NCBI GenBank assembly: GCA_024641025.1
Contig: JAHEDW010000014.1
Coordinates: 1 to 45,687 of the forward strand
Source: Gallionella sp.
GTDB lineage: Bacteria; Pseudomonadota; Gammaproteobacteria; Burkholderiales; Gallionellaceae
Length of the DNA: 45,687 bases
Direction of reading: 5' to 3'
The notes under the pieces were generated by a model, which did not search any database, was not told where the DNA came from, and saw only the letters and a program-made list of their open reading frames with translations. Shown one piece after another: positions 33,562 to 41,067 of this stretch. A program made the position numbers and the translations under genes. Each line of letters starts with the position of its first letter. Positions within the stretch are counted from its first letter, which is position 1.

Positions 33562-34701
33562 ATGATAGCCGGCCAAATTGCATTATTGGATATTCAGCCT
33601 GAAACAGCGAATGCTAATGATGCTGTCAAACTTTACTGTTCTGGTATTTGGACTGTACATGGTATCGCACAACTCGAGCGGCAATTGAATGAAATGATCT
33701 GGCCCGTTGCTGCGAGCCTGGTGATCAATGGTTCGGCAATATCTGCGCTGGACACTTCGGGAGCATGGTTGTTGCACAGGATGGCCAATACAATTGAGCA
33801 AAAGGGTATCAGCGTGCGTATTACCGGCTTGCGACCAGAGTTCAGTTCATTGCTTGGCCTTGTGTCTGCCTGTGCCGTGTTGCCTCCAAAGCCGACTCAT
33901 CCTAAGGAAGGCATTATGGCAAGAATAGGGCGGAATGCGTGGTTTGGCATTGAGAGCATAATGGGTTTGTTTGCTTTTGTCGGTGAAAGTGCAATCGCAA
34001 TGATGCGGTTGGCGATCCAGCCTCGTCATATTCGTTGGCGTACTATTTTCCACAACATTCAAATCGCGGGGTTTGAAGCGCTACCCATTGTCGGCCTGTT
34101 GTCGTTCTTGATGGGTGTGGTGATAGCATATCAGGGGGCTGATCAGTTGCAACGCTTCGGTGCAAATATCTTTATTGCAGACCTGGTCGGTTTGACAATG
34201 CTGCGTGAACTTTCGCCTTTGCTAACTGCGATAATTATTGCCGGACGATCCGGTTCCGCCTATGCGGCACAAATTGCCACCATGAAAGTTACCGAGGAAA
34301 TCGATGCATTGCGTACGGTAGGAGTCTCGCAACAGGAACTTCTTGTGGCGCCCAAGATACTTGCACTGGCCATCGTTCTTCCGCTGCTAACGGTATATGC
34401 GGACGTGTCCGGGGTGCTTGGCGGCATGATTATGGCTAGCTCAAGGTTGGATGTCAGCTTTGATGTATTTATTGACCGACTTGAGGTGGCGATCAGCCTG
34501 TCCTCATTTCTTACCGGCATCGTTAAGGCCCCGGTGTTTGCCTTGATCATAGCGCTCGTAGGCTGTTACCAAGGGTTCCAGGTGAGCGGCAGTGCCGATA
34601 GTGTCGGGCGACAGACGACCTTGAGCGTGGTGCAGTCAATCTTTCTTGTGATTGTGGCAGATGCATTGTTTTCGGTGGTATTTAACTGGCTAAATATATG
34701 A
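33562..34701 (+). CDS. MlaE-like ABC permease with N-terminal STAS domain
   Basis: The 379-residue protein is the permease of a phospholipid-type ABC transporter. Residues 1 to about 105 form a STAS-like domain (VINGSAISALDTSGAWLLHRM), which in the E. coli Mla system is the separate protein MlaB. The rest is MlaE: FEALPIVGLLSFLMGVVIAYQGADQL, LVGLTMLRELSPLLTAIIIAGRSGSAYAAQIATMKVTEEIDAL and five or so membrane helices. The stop overlaps the ATPase start by four bases (ATGA). It works with the MlaF-, MlaD- and PqiC-like products to move lipids between the inner and outer membranes. Confidence 0.93.
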   Translation: MIAGQIALLDIQPETANANDAVKLYCSGIWTVHGIAQLERQLNEMIWPVAASLVINGSAISALDTSGAWLLHRMANTIEQKGISVRITGLRPEFSSLLGLVSACAVLPPKPTHPKEGIMARIGRNAWFGIESIMGLFAFVGESAIAMMRLAIQPRHIRWRTIFHNIQIAGFEALPIVGLLSFLMGVVIAYQGADQLQRFGANIFIADLVGLTMLRELSPLLTAIIIAGRSGSAYAAQIATMKVTEEIDALRTVGVSQQELLVAPKILALAIVLPLLTVYADVSGVLGGMIMASSRLDVSFDVFIDRLEVAISLSSFLTGIVKAPVFALIIALVGCYQGFQVSGSADSVGRQTTLSVVQSIFLVIVADALFSVVFNWLNI

Positions 34702-35501
34702 GTGCCGAGATAGCACAAGAACAGAATGGCAGTCCGGTCATTGATATCCGTGATCTGCATACACGCTACGGCAATGCCATTGTTCACGACAATGTCAATC
34801 TTTCGGTCCAAGCAGGGGAGATCTTTTCTCTTGTGGGTGGCAGTGGTTGTGGTAAATCAACACTGCTGCGCACCATTATCATGTTGCTGAGGCCGGCATC
34901 TGGCTCGATACGGGTGTTCGGTCAGGAAGTGGTTGGTTTGGGTTACGAGCAAGCCCTTAAACTACGTCGGCGCTGGGGAGTGATGTTCGAGCGGGGCGCA
35001 CTTTTCAGTTCACTGACGGTGATTGAGAATGTTGCCATGGTGCTACGTGAGCATACGAAACTAAGTTCTAGATTTATTAATGAGATCGCGACGCTAAAGA
35101 TTTCGCTTGTAGGATTGCCGATAGATGCAGGATCAAAGTACCCAAGCGAGTTAAGTGGCGGAATGCGCAAGCGTGCAGCACTGGCCCGTGCCATCGCCCT
35201 TGATCCGGAACTGCTACTTCTCGATGAACCGACTGCTGGTCTTGATCCTTTAAGCGCCAGCGGTATAGATGAGTTGGTGCAGAATTTGCGCGATTCACTC
35301 GGATTGACAATCATGATGGTAACGCACGATCTTGATCTGCTGTGGCGGTTGGCGGATCGTGTTGCGGTTCTAGATGGGGGTAAAATTCTTGGCATTGGAA
35401 CCATGGATGAGCTGTCACGCTCTGGACATCCCCTAATCCGGGAATATTTTTATGGGCCGCGTGGACGTGCTGCACGCGATCAAAAATGGAAGAAAAAGTA
35501 A
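34698..35501 (+). CDS. MlaF-like ABC ATPase
   Basis: The 267-residue nucleotide-binding subunit has Walker A GGSGCGKST at about 48-56, signature LSGGMRKRAALARA, Walker B ELLLLDEPTAGLDPLSASGID and an H-loop in VTHDLDLL. LSGGM is typical of MlaF/Mkl ATPases. The gene overlaps the permease by four bases and the MCE gene by 16, indicating tightly coupled synthesis. It powers the MlaE-like permease. Confidence 0.95.
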   Translation: MSAEIAQEQNGSPVIDIRDLHTRYGNAIVHDNVNLSVQAGEIFSLVGGSGCGKSTLLRTIIMLLRPASGSIRVFGQEVVGLGYEQALKLRRRWGVMFERGALFSSLTVIENVAMVLREHTKLSSRFINEIATLKISLVGLPIDAGSKYPSELSGGMRKRAALARAIALDPELLLLDEPTAGLDPLSASGIDELVQNLRDSLGLTIMMVTHDLDLLWRLADRVAVLDGGKILGIGTMDELSRSGHPLIREYFYGPRGRAARDQKWKKK

Positions 35502-36400
35502 ATTTTACGCTGGTTGGCATTTTCGTTCTGGCTTTAGCCGCAGGATTTGTCGGCGTTGTTCTCTGGCTGAGCAGCGGAAATTCCTATCGCACCTCATATG
35601 ACTTCTATCAGACATTTACTAGCGATTCAGTGGCAGGATTGAATCTCGACGCCCCAGTACGTTACCGGGGTGTCGATGTGGGTCGCGTGAGCAAGATTAC
35701 CCTGGCGCCAAACAATGTTGAACAGGTCCAGCTGACGCTTGCCATCGAGCGTGGTACGCCGGTAAAAGTGGATACGCTGGCAGTGCTGAAATCGCAAGGA
35801 TTGACAGGCCTTGTCTTTGTAGAGTTGACCGGTGGCAGCCGCGAATCGCCACCGCTCGAAGCGATGAGCAAAGACGAATACCCTGTAATCAAGAGCGGGC
35901 CATCTCTGATGACGCGGCTTGATTCCGCCATTACCACATTACTGACTAATCTTAACCGGAGCAGTGAAAACTTCAATGACCTCATGGATGAGGAAAACCG
36001 CCGGGCAGTCAAACAATCCTTGGCGAATCTTGAAATTCTGTCTCGAACGCTTGCGAGACGTTCGGCCATGATCGATTCCAGCCTGCGCAATGTGGCGCAC
36101 GTCATGGAGAACACTTCTCACATGAGTGATAAATTGCCACAGCTGGCAGAACGGGTGCAGCATAGTGCAGAAGCATTCGATCGCCTGACAAGCAATCTTG
36201 AGGGCACTGCAGATAATGCAAGCCGGACACTTGATGGCGTTCAGCAATTCACTAGCGAGACTTTGCCAGAAGTACACAGATTGGTTTTGGAATTGCGGGG
36301 TCTGACCGATTCACTACGGCGCTTTAGCGGTGAGCTGGAACAGAACCCAAGTGTGTTGATATATGGGAATTCTCCTGTTAATCCAGGCCCAGGAGAATGA
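35486..36400 (+). CDS. MlaD/MCE-family periplasmic substrate-binding protein
   Basis: The 304-residue protein has an inner-membrane anchor at about 7-29 (VGIFVLALAAGFVGVVLWL) and one MCE domain at about 37-115 (VAGLNLDAPVRYRGVDVGRV, GLTGLVFVELTGG). The long C-terminal region (about 135-285) is helical and probably forms a coiled coil (NLNRSSENFNDLMDE, ASRTLDGVQQFTSE). MlaD forms a hexameric ring that receives lipids. The extended helical part resembles tunnel-type MCE proteins with one MCE domain, in contrast to the short E. coli MlaD (183 residues). Confidence 0.93.
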   Translation: MEEKVNFTLVGIFVLALAAGFVGVVLWLSSGNSYRTSYDFYQTFTSDSVAGLNLDAPVRYRGVDVGRVSKITLAPNNVEQVQLTLAIERGTPVKVDTLAVLKSQGLTGLVFVELTGGSRESPPLEAMSKDEYPVIKSGPSLMTRLDSAITTLLTNLNRSSENFNDLMDEENRRAVKQSLANLEILSRTLARRSAMIDSSLRNVAHVMENTSHMSDKLPQLAERVQHSAEAFDRLTSNLEGTADNASRTLDGVQQFTSETLPEVHRLVLELRGLTDSLRRFSGELEQNPSVLIYGNSPVNPGPGE

Positions 36401-36453
36401 ATATATGCATTGTGCGACGATACTGATATACCTTGTTCCAAGGGCGAATTGAT

Positions 36454-37110
36454 ATGAGCATCCACATAACTAGGTTCATCCGCCATCAGGCTTTACTGAT
36501 GCTGTTATCCACTTTGCTCCTTGCTGCTTGCGGCGGATTGCCTGCGACAAGAGTGGTTAACCAGAATATCTATGTGCTGGAACAAGAGTTGGCTATTAGT
36601 CCGGTGAAAATCAAACGCGATTTAGTATTGGCAGTCAGCTTGCCGCGTGCTCTTGCGGGTTTTGACACCTCCCGGATGGCTTATTCGCAACAACGGTACG
36701 AACTGAATTATTTTGCAACCAGTAAATGGGCGGATTCTCCGGCACGGATGTTGGAACCACTGATAGCACACTCATTGGAGCAAGTGGGAGTCTTTAGCGC
36801 TGTGGTTCAGGCATCTGGTACGGTTCCTGCAGACTTAAGACTGGATACCGAACTGTTACGCCTGCAGCAAGATTTTATGATAAAGCCGAGCCGAATGCGT
36901 CTTACTTTGCGCGCTCAGTTGATAGATGTGCGTGGCAGGCGCTTGCTTGGAACACTTCAAATCGATGAGGTTGAAATTGCTTTAAGCGAGGATGCTTATG
37001 GAGGTGTTACCGCTGCAAATCATTTGGTTCAGCGTGTATTGGGAAAATTGGCAGAATTTTGTGTCAAGGCTTCTGGGAAAGATATCCAAAGCGATTCTGC
37101 TCAACCTTAA
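36454..37110 (+). CDS. PqiC-like ABC transport auxiliary lipoprotein
   Basis: ATG 36454, after AAGGG, gives 218 residues. The signal peptide ends in a lipobox, LLAACGG, so it is a lipoprotein. The body has the ABC-type transport auxiliary pattern: LAVSLPRALAGFDTSRMAYSQQRYELNYFATSKWADSPARML, and ASGTVPADLRLDTELLRLQQDF. In E. coli, PqiC anchors the PqiB MCE tunnel in the outer membrane. Here it would be the outer-membrane end of the Mla-like system. No mlaC-like shuttle gene follows, which supports a tunnel rather than shuttle design. Confidence 0.88.
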   Translation: MSIHITRFIRHQALLMLLSTLLLAACGGLPATRVVNQNIYVLEQELAISPVKIKRDLVLAVSLPRALAGFDTSRMAYSQQRYELNYFATSKWADSPARMLEPLIAHSLEQVGVFSAVVQASGTVPADLRLDTELLRLQQDFMIKPSRMRLTLRAQLIDVRGRRLLGTLQIDEVEIALSEDAYGGVTAANHLVQRVLGKLAEFCVKASGKDIQSDSAQP

Positions 37111-37132
37111 TTTGACACGTATATAAGGGTGA

Positions 37133-37444
37133 TCATTCGGTAATCTCAAAGCTTGTGTAACTTCCAGAATACGGCTCGATCTCAACTCCAACTACCTGTG
37201 CATTTCTAGGTCCGTGGTGTGCCCAGTAAACTATTGCGTCAATTGAAGCTGGTGCTCCTTGCACCGCAGCTTCAACCGTGCCATCAATGCGGTTGCGTAC
37301 CCAACCTGAGATTCCCAATTTTTCTGCTTCTCGGCGCATCGAGTCGCGGAAAAAAACGCCTTGAACGCGTCCAAAAATAACGAGCCGTAGTGTTTTCTTG
37401 GACACGGCTTGGCTGACATCAAAGATCTTTGAAAATGATTCCAT
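37133..37444 (-). CDS. acyP: Acylphosphatase
   Basis: ATG 37444 gives 103 residues with the family core: LRLVIFGRVQGVFFRDSMRREAEKLGISGWVRN at about 20-52, holding the phosphate-binding GRVQGVFFR and its catalytic Arg, then DGTVEAAVQGAPASID and the catalytic Asn in GWVRN. The frame extends upstream into the FecR gene without family content. The enzyme hydrolyses acyl phosphates in the cytoplasm. It lies 43 bases after the FecR gene on the same strand and faces the end of the Mla-like operon. Confidence 0.93.
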   Translation of the reverse strand: MESFSKIFDVSQAVSKKTLRLVIFGRVQGVFFRDSMRREAEKLGISGWVRNRIDGTVEAAVQGAPASIDAIVYWAHHGPRNAQVVGVEIEPYSGSYTSFEITE

Positions 37445-37487
37445 ATGGTGTCGAGAATTTGTGCCTGGATCAGGTTCTTGCCGTAGT

Positions 37488-38573
37488 TCAATCTTCCTTC
37501 GTTGCTGGCATCTCAAGAATATCCAGCAATTCTGGTAGTTCTGATAAGGACTGTGACTCCGGCAACTCTGGAGCATACTGAGATTCCGGCAACTCAGGAA
37601 CAGCAAGGGATTCTAAATGACCGATGTCTGTTCTACTATCGGAATTCTCGCCCGATGAGGATAGAACTTCGGAGGGATTGCCAATCTCGATTTCATTTCT
37701 GGAAGGCTCACGAGATGTTCCCTCTCTTAGGTGCCCTAGATTTTCACGATTATTTCCCTGTTCTAGAAAAATGGAAGATCGTTGCATGTACTGAACATGA
37801 GTGAAAAAGTCGGGGATTTCCTTCAGCAATATAGGCGCTTCTCCAATGTCCACAGCAAGGCCGGTCTGATTTGGATGGATGTCGATCTCTCCCACTTCGG
37901 TTCTGATGAAGGTCACGCCTTCATTAACCTTGTCGTATGTGCCGGATTGGTAACCACCCCCATCTCCAGGCAATATAACGATAGTTTCATGGTCTGTTCC
38001 ACGTACACCGATAGTTGCAGTTTGTGTTCTGATGAAATCGTTCTGAGGATACCTTTTTCCTATATTGCCGGTGACAAACCGGCTTGCGCCGCTCAATAAA
38101 GCAAATACGCTGACATCTTCTTCAGTTCCTCTGTAAGCATACTTTTCAATCTTGAGTTGCGATCCCGGGCGGATAGCCAACAATCCGTCATCTGTCATTC
38201 TTATTTGAAGCTTACCCGACTGCGACGTTACAATCGTCTCGCCGACGCAAATCGGATCACCTTTGGCAAGCGGTCTGGATTGTCCATGGCTTTTTGCTTC
38301 TACGATGCCTTGGCTGTAAATCACGTTTCCCGCGAGTTGACTTGTGTCAAGTTTGGTTTCAGGGCTTATTCCTGTTCCACCAATTCCGGTACCCTTTGAT
38401 ATAGCACCGGTTCCGCCCATACCGGTTCCGCCTATGTTATTGCCATCGGCATCTGATGAAGGATTAGGGTATGTGCAAGTATTTGAAAGTGCCCATGTAC
38501 TCCAGTTGGTGGATACCAAAATAACCAACAAGACGAATCTCTGAAATAACAAGTTACTTCTGTGAAATATCAT
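37488..38573 (-). CDS. Exported FecR-domain protein with GGTG and LPE repeats
   Basis: I chose ATG 38573 (361 residues). It has AGAGG upstream and is followed by a signal peptide (LFQRFVLLVILVSTNWSTWA), although the frame is open further to 38645. Residues about 40-65 repeat GGTGMGGTGAISKGTGIGGT, a low-complexity linker. A FecR domain follows: GDPICVGETIVTSQSGKLQI, DGLLAIRPGSQLKIE and TQTATIGVRGTDHETIV. The last part repeats PELPESQ in near-perfect copies. It overlaps the DUF6502 gene by 20 bases. FecR-domain proteins of this type bind or sense surface polymers; no TonB or sigma factor partner is nearby. Confidence 0.85.
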   Translation of the reverse strand: MIFHRSNLLFQRFVLLVILVSTNWSTWALSNTCTYPNPSSDADGNNIGGTGMGGTGAISKGTGIGGTGISPETKLDTSQLAGNVIYSQGIVEAKSHGQSRPLAKGDPICVGETIVTSQSGKLQIRMTDDGLLAIRPGSQLKIEKYAYRGTEEDVSVFALLSGASRFVTGNIGKRYPQNDFIRTQTATIGVRGTDHETIVILPGDGGGYQSGTYDKVNEGVTFIRTEVGEIDIHPNQTGLAVDIGEAPILLKEIPDFFTHVQYMQRSSIFLEQGNNRENLGHLREGTSREPSRNEIEIGNPSEVLSSSGENSDSRTDIGHLESLAVPELPESQYAPELPESQSLSELPELLDILEMPATKED

Positions 38574-39405
38574 CTGGGGCCTCTGACTCACTATAGTTGT
38601 AGATACCAAAATTGATGCGATATACAGCGCCAATCTGGCCTTCATCGCGCTTTTGAAGCTCTATGGCACGTTTATTGACATTATGTAAAGCTTTCATGCC
38701 TACATCACGGGAATATGTCGCCAGTTCCTCAACTGATTCTGCACCCAAGCAATCATAGTAGACACAGCGCTCAAGGAAAGGCGGGTTAAAACCAGACAGA
38801 TTGTGGACTGTCGCAGCCAGATGGTCATGGACATTCTGGCCAAAATAATAGACTTTCTCTTCAATCCCTTGTGGCCGTGCAAATGCGTTGGGAAGCAAAT
38901 GAACCAGGTCATCCTGATCCAGTGTGACTATGCCTTGGCGCATCCATTCATCTAATACCACGCGTGGGCGGAAGTCCTTGCTGACTGACTGAACCAATGC
39001 CTCAAATGAAGGGCTTCCATCCTTGCTAGTCAAACGTGGCAAGGGCAAGGGTAAAGATTGCTTATCCAGATATTCTGGAGCTCCGCTCCAGATTGAGAGC
39101 AACAAGGCGCTCATAGATGCATGCTGAGATAGATTGATCCCCTTTTCAGGCTCGCTTCGCAGTCGACTGATTTCCCGGCGATGAATTCCGGTTAACAAGC
39201 TTATGCGACTATCGGTCTGGGGTTTGGATGCTAACCGGAATTCTGTTTCAGCTACCTTTACATATTCAGATTTGATGAGCTCATTGAATACCTGGTAGGG
39301 AATGCCATGCGAAAGTAACAATCTGACCAATGGTCGCAGTAGATGACGAATTGCAACAATAACTGGTGACTGAGGATTGTGGCTTGTGATTTTTGGATTA
39401 ATCAT
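38554..39405 (-). CDS. DUF6502 family protein
   Basis: ATG 39405 gives 283 residues (MINPKITSHNPQ onward). The start VIVAIRHLLRPLVRLLLSHGIPYQVFNELIKSEYVKVA and the block SRISLLTGIHRREISRLR at about 67-84 are typical of DUF6502, whose N-terminus resembles a helix-turn-helix, so DNA binding is possible. Function is unknown. The frame is open to a GTG at 39480, but that extension (MCIMHTIFRF onward) overlaps a likely promoter and the inverted repeat. It overlaps the FecR gene downstream; this pair recurs in proteobacteria, as I recall. Confidence 0.78.
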   Translation of the reverse strand: MINPKITSHNPQSPVIVAIRHLLRPLVRLLLSHGIPYQVFNELIKSEYVKVAETEFRLASKPQTDSRISLLTGIHRREISRLRSEPEKGINLSQHASMSALLLSIWSGAPEYLDKQSLPLPLPRLTSKDGSPSFEALVQSVSKDFRPRVVLDEWMRQGIVTLDQDDLVHLLPNAFARPQGIEEKVYYFGQNVHDHLAATVHNLSGFNPPFLERCVYYDCLGAESVEELATYSRDVGMKALHNVNKRAIELQKRDEGQIGAVYRINFGIYNYSESEAPDDISQK

Positions 39406-39462
39406 CGCATATGTGTGCTGTCGATTTTGTTGCTCGGGAAAGCATAACATAAATCGAAATAT

Positions 39463-39481
39463 TGTGTGCATAATACACACA
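39463..39481. promoter_or_regulatory. Inverted repeat upstream of the DUF6502 gene
   Basis: TGTGTGCATAATACACACA has arms TGTGT and ACACA around an AT-rich centre. It sits 58 bases upstream of the chosen DUF6502 start and may be an operator for autoregulation by its helix-turn-helix-like product. Confidence 0.3.
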
Positions 39482-39794
39482 AAAAGGAGATGGGGGAATC
39501 GAACGTAACTGTTAAGGCCTATCCTTTTAAGAGATATTGTTGTTTTAACCCACTATATTGTTATATGTCAGAAATTTAACTTAAATGAGCTGATTTTCTT
39601 TACCAACTGGCAGCTAGATTGAAGCTTGAATACAAAATGGTATGCACGAAGGGATTCACCAGCTCAGTGCTGAGTTGAGGAATCCGTCCATTGAATGCTT
39701 TCCTTGAGTTGCATGATGTGGTCATGCCTAAGAAGTTACGAGTACTGCATGGTATCCATGGTGATGCAATTTGTGAGAATTAATATTAGCTGAA
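39482..39794. other. Intergenic region, no convincing gene
   Basis: About 310 AT-rich bases lie between the DUF6502 promoter region and the mscL stop. An AAGGAG precedes a 29-codon plus-strand frame (MGESNVTVKAYPF onward, ATG 39490) that I do not believe without conservation. A 12-base palindrome CTCAGTGCTGAG occurs near 39663. No terminator is visible for mscL. Confidence 0.45.
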
Positions 39795-40193
39795 TTATTT
39801 TTTTAACAAATCTCTAATTTCGGTCAATAGGACTTCCTGCGCAGGAGGCGCAACGGGTACAGAAGCTTCTTCTTCTGCTTTTTTCTTCATCGCATTGATT
39901 CCCTTTATTACCATGAATATCACCGCAGCAATGATGGTAAAGTCGACAACTGTTTGGATAAACTTTCCATAACTGATTACAACAGCCGGCCCGTTGGCAG
40001 TTGCTTCCTGCAAGGTAACAGCAAGTTTCGAAAAATCCACTCCGCCGATCAAAACTCCTATAGGTGGCATTACGACATCAGTCACCAATGAAGAAACAAT
40101 CTTGCCAAAAGCAGCGCCAATAATCACGCCGACAGCCATATCAACCACATTTCCCTTGATGGCAAATTGCTTGAATTCCTGAATCATGCCCAT
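39795..40193 (-). CDS. mscL: Large-conductance mechanosensitive channel
   Basis: The 132-residue protein is the homopentameric MscL safety valve of the inner membrane. It shows the N-terminal amphipathic helix and pore helix ([32 protein letters not shown] at about 5-36), the periplasmic loop ([11 protein letters not shown]) and the second membrane helix ([19 protein letters not shown]), followed by the charged C-terminal bundle ending [13 protein letters not shown]. Length matches E. coli MscL (136). AGGGAGA precedes the ATG. With the MscS gene at the start, the window encodes two osmotic valves. Confidence 0.98.
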   Translation of the reverse strand: MGMIQEFKQFAIKGNVVDMAVGVIIGAAFGKIVSSLVTDVVMPPIGVLIGGVDFSKLAVTLQEATANGPAVVISYGKFIQTVVDFTIIAAVIFMVIKGINAMKKKAEEEASVPVAPPAQEVLLTEIRDLLKK

Positions 40194-40295
40194 GCTATCT
40201 CTCCCTGGATGTCGTAATTTCTTTCTGATGTTGGTTACTTCTTTCGATTCTCAAATATCAAAGTAGCCCATGAATCGAAATCGGTCAATTGCATA

Positions 40296-40691
40296 TCATA
40301 TAACAGCTATTGCTATAACTGCGTAGCGGGCTGATTTGCCAAGTCCCATGAATAACGCTGAAAGCCAAAAATTCAGGCGCAACCAACCGGCCGCAAGGCA
40401 TAGTGCATCACCGATCAGCGGTACCCAGGCAAGCACAAGAACAGGCGCCCCATATTTCCGCAATTTATCAACGTGCTTGAGTTGTTGGGTCTGCGGCAAT
40501 ATCCAGCCCATGCTGAAGGTTACCAAGCCGCCAAGTGTGTTACCCATCGTGGCGACGGTAAGTGCAATCCATAAAGACTCAGGATAGTTGAGGAGTACGG
40601 CGAAAAGGGCAGCTTCAGAACCACCTGGAAGCAATGTCGCAGCAAGGAAGCAGCTGAGGAAAAGTATATACAGGCTATAAGTGTCACTCAT
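40296..40691 (-). CDS. YqaA/DedA-related small membrane protein
   Basis: The 131-residue protein has four hydrophobic segments and the YqaA-type signature FLAATLLPGGSEAALFAVLL at about 15-34, then NTLGGLVTFSMGWILP and APVLVLAWVPLIGDALCLAAGWLRL at about 80-104. YqaA belongs to the VTT/DedA superfamily of membrane proteins linked to lipid scrambling or transport. It lies upstream of mscL on the same strand, about 100 bases away. Confidence 0.88.
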   Translation of the reverse strand: MSDTYSLYILFLSCFLAATLLPGGSEAALFAVLLNYPESLWIALTVATMGNTLGGLVTFSMGWILPQTQQLKHVDKLRKYGAPVLVLAWVPLIGDALCLAAGWLRLNFWLSALFMGLGKSARYAVIAIAVI

Positions 40692-41067
40692 GAGATATCA
40701 GAGTGCCGTACTTATCTTATAAGGTGATACTGGGAAATACCAATTTATCCAATGCTTCGTTGGCCACCCTCGGGCAGGCAGGATTGCTTTCTCATTTTCC
40801 ACCCTCATCAAGAAAGATCCTCTAGCTGCATTGCGAGTTAAGTCATTGTGCATCCTATAATCGATCTCAACAATAGGGGGCGAAAATCATTTCATTGGAA
40901 TCAGTTGCAGTCATGAAAAGAATTCGCTGACATGTAGACCTTGTGTGTGACATAGAGCACTTGCACTATGAGTCAGGATTTGCATCAAATTCGTACTCTG
41001 ATCTTTGCGGTTGAAGCTGGAAAAGTAGGCGTAGTCAACATTGTCCCGATTAAAATACTCCTCCCCA
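40692..41067. other. 376-base gap with only fragmentary reading frames
   Basis: No family-supported gene lies here. On the minus strand a 51-codon frame at 40698-40853 (MHNDLTRNAARGSFLMRVE onward) and an upstream frame ending SALCHTQGLHVSEFFS at 40911 both look mildly protein-like but match nothing I recognise. They may be decayed sequence. No terminator follows lpdA. Confidence 0.35.
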
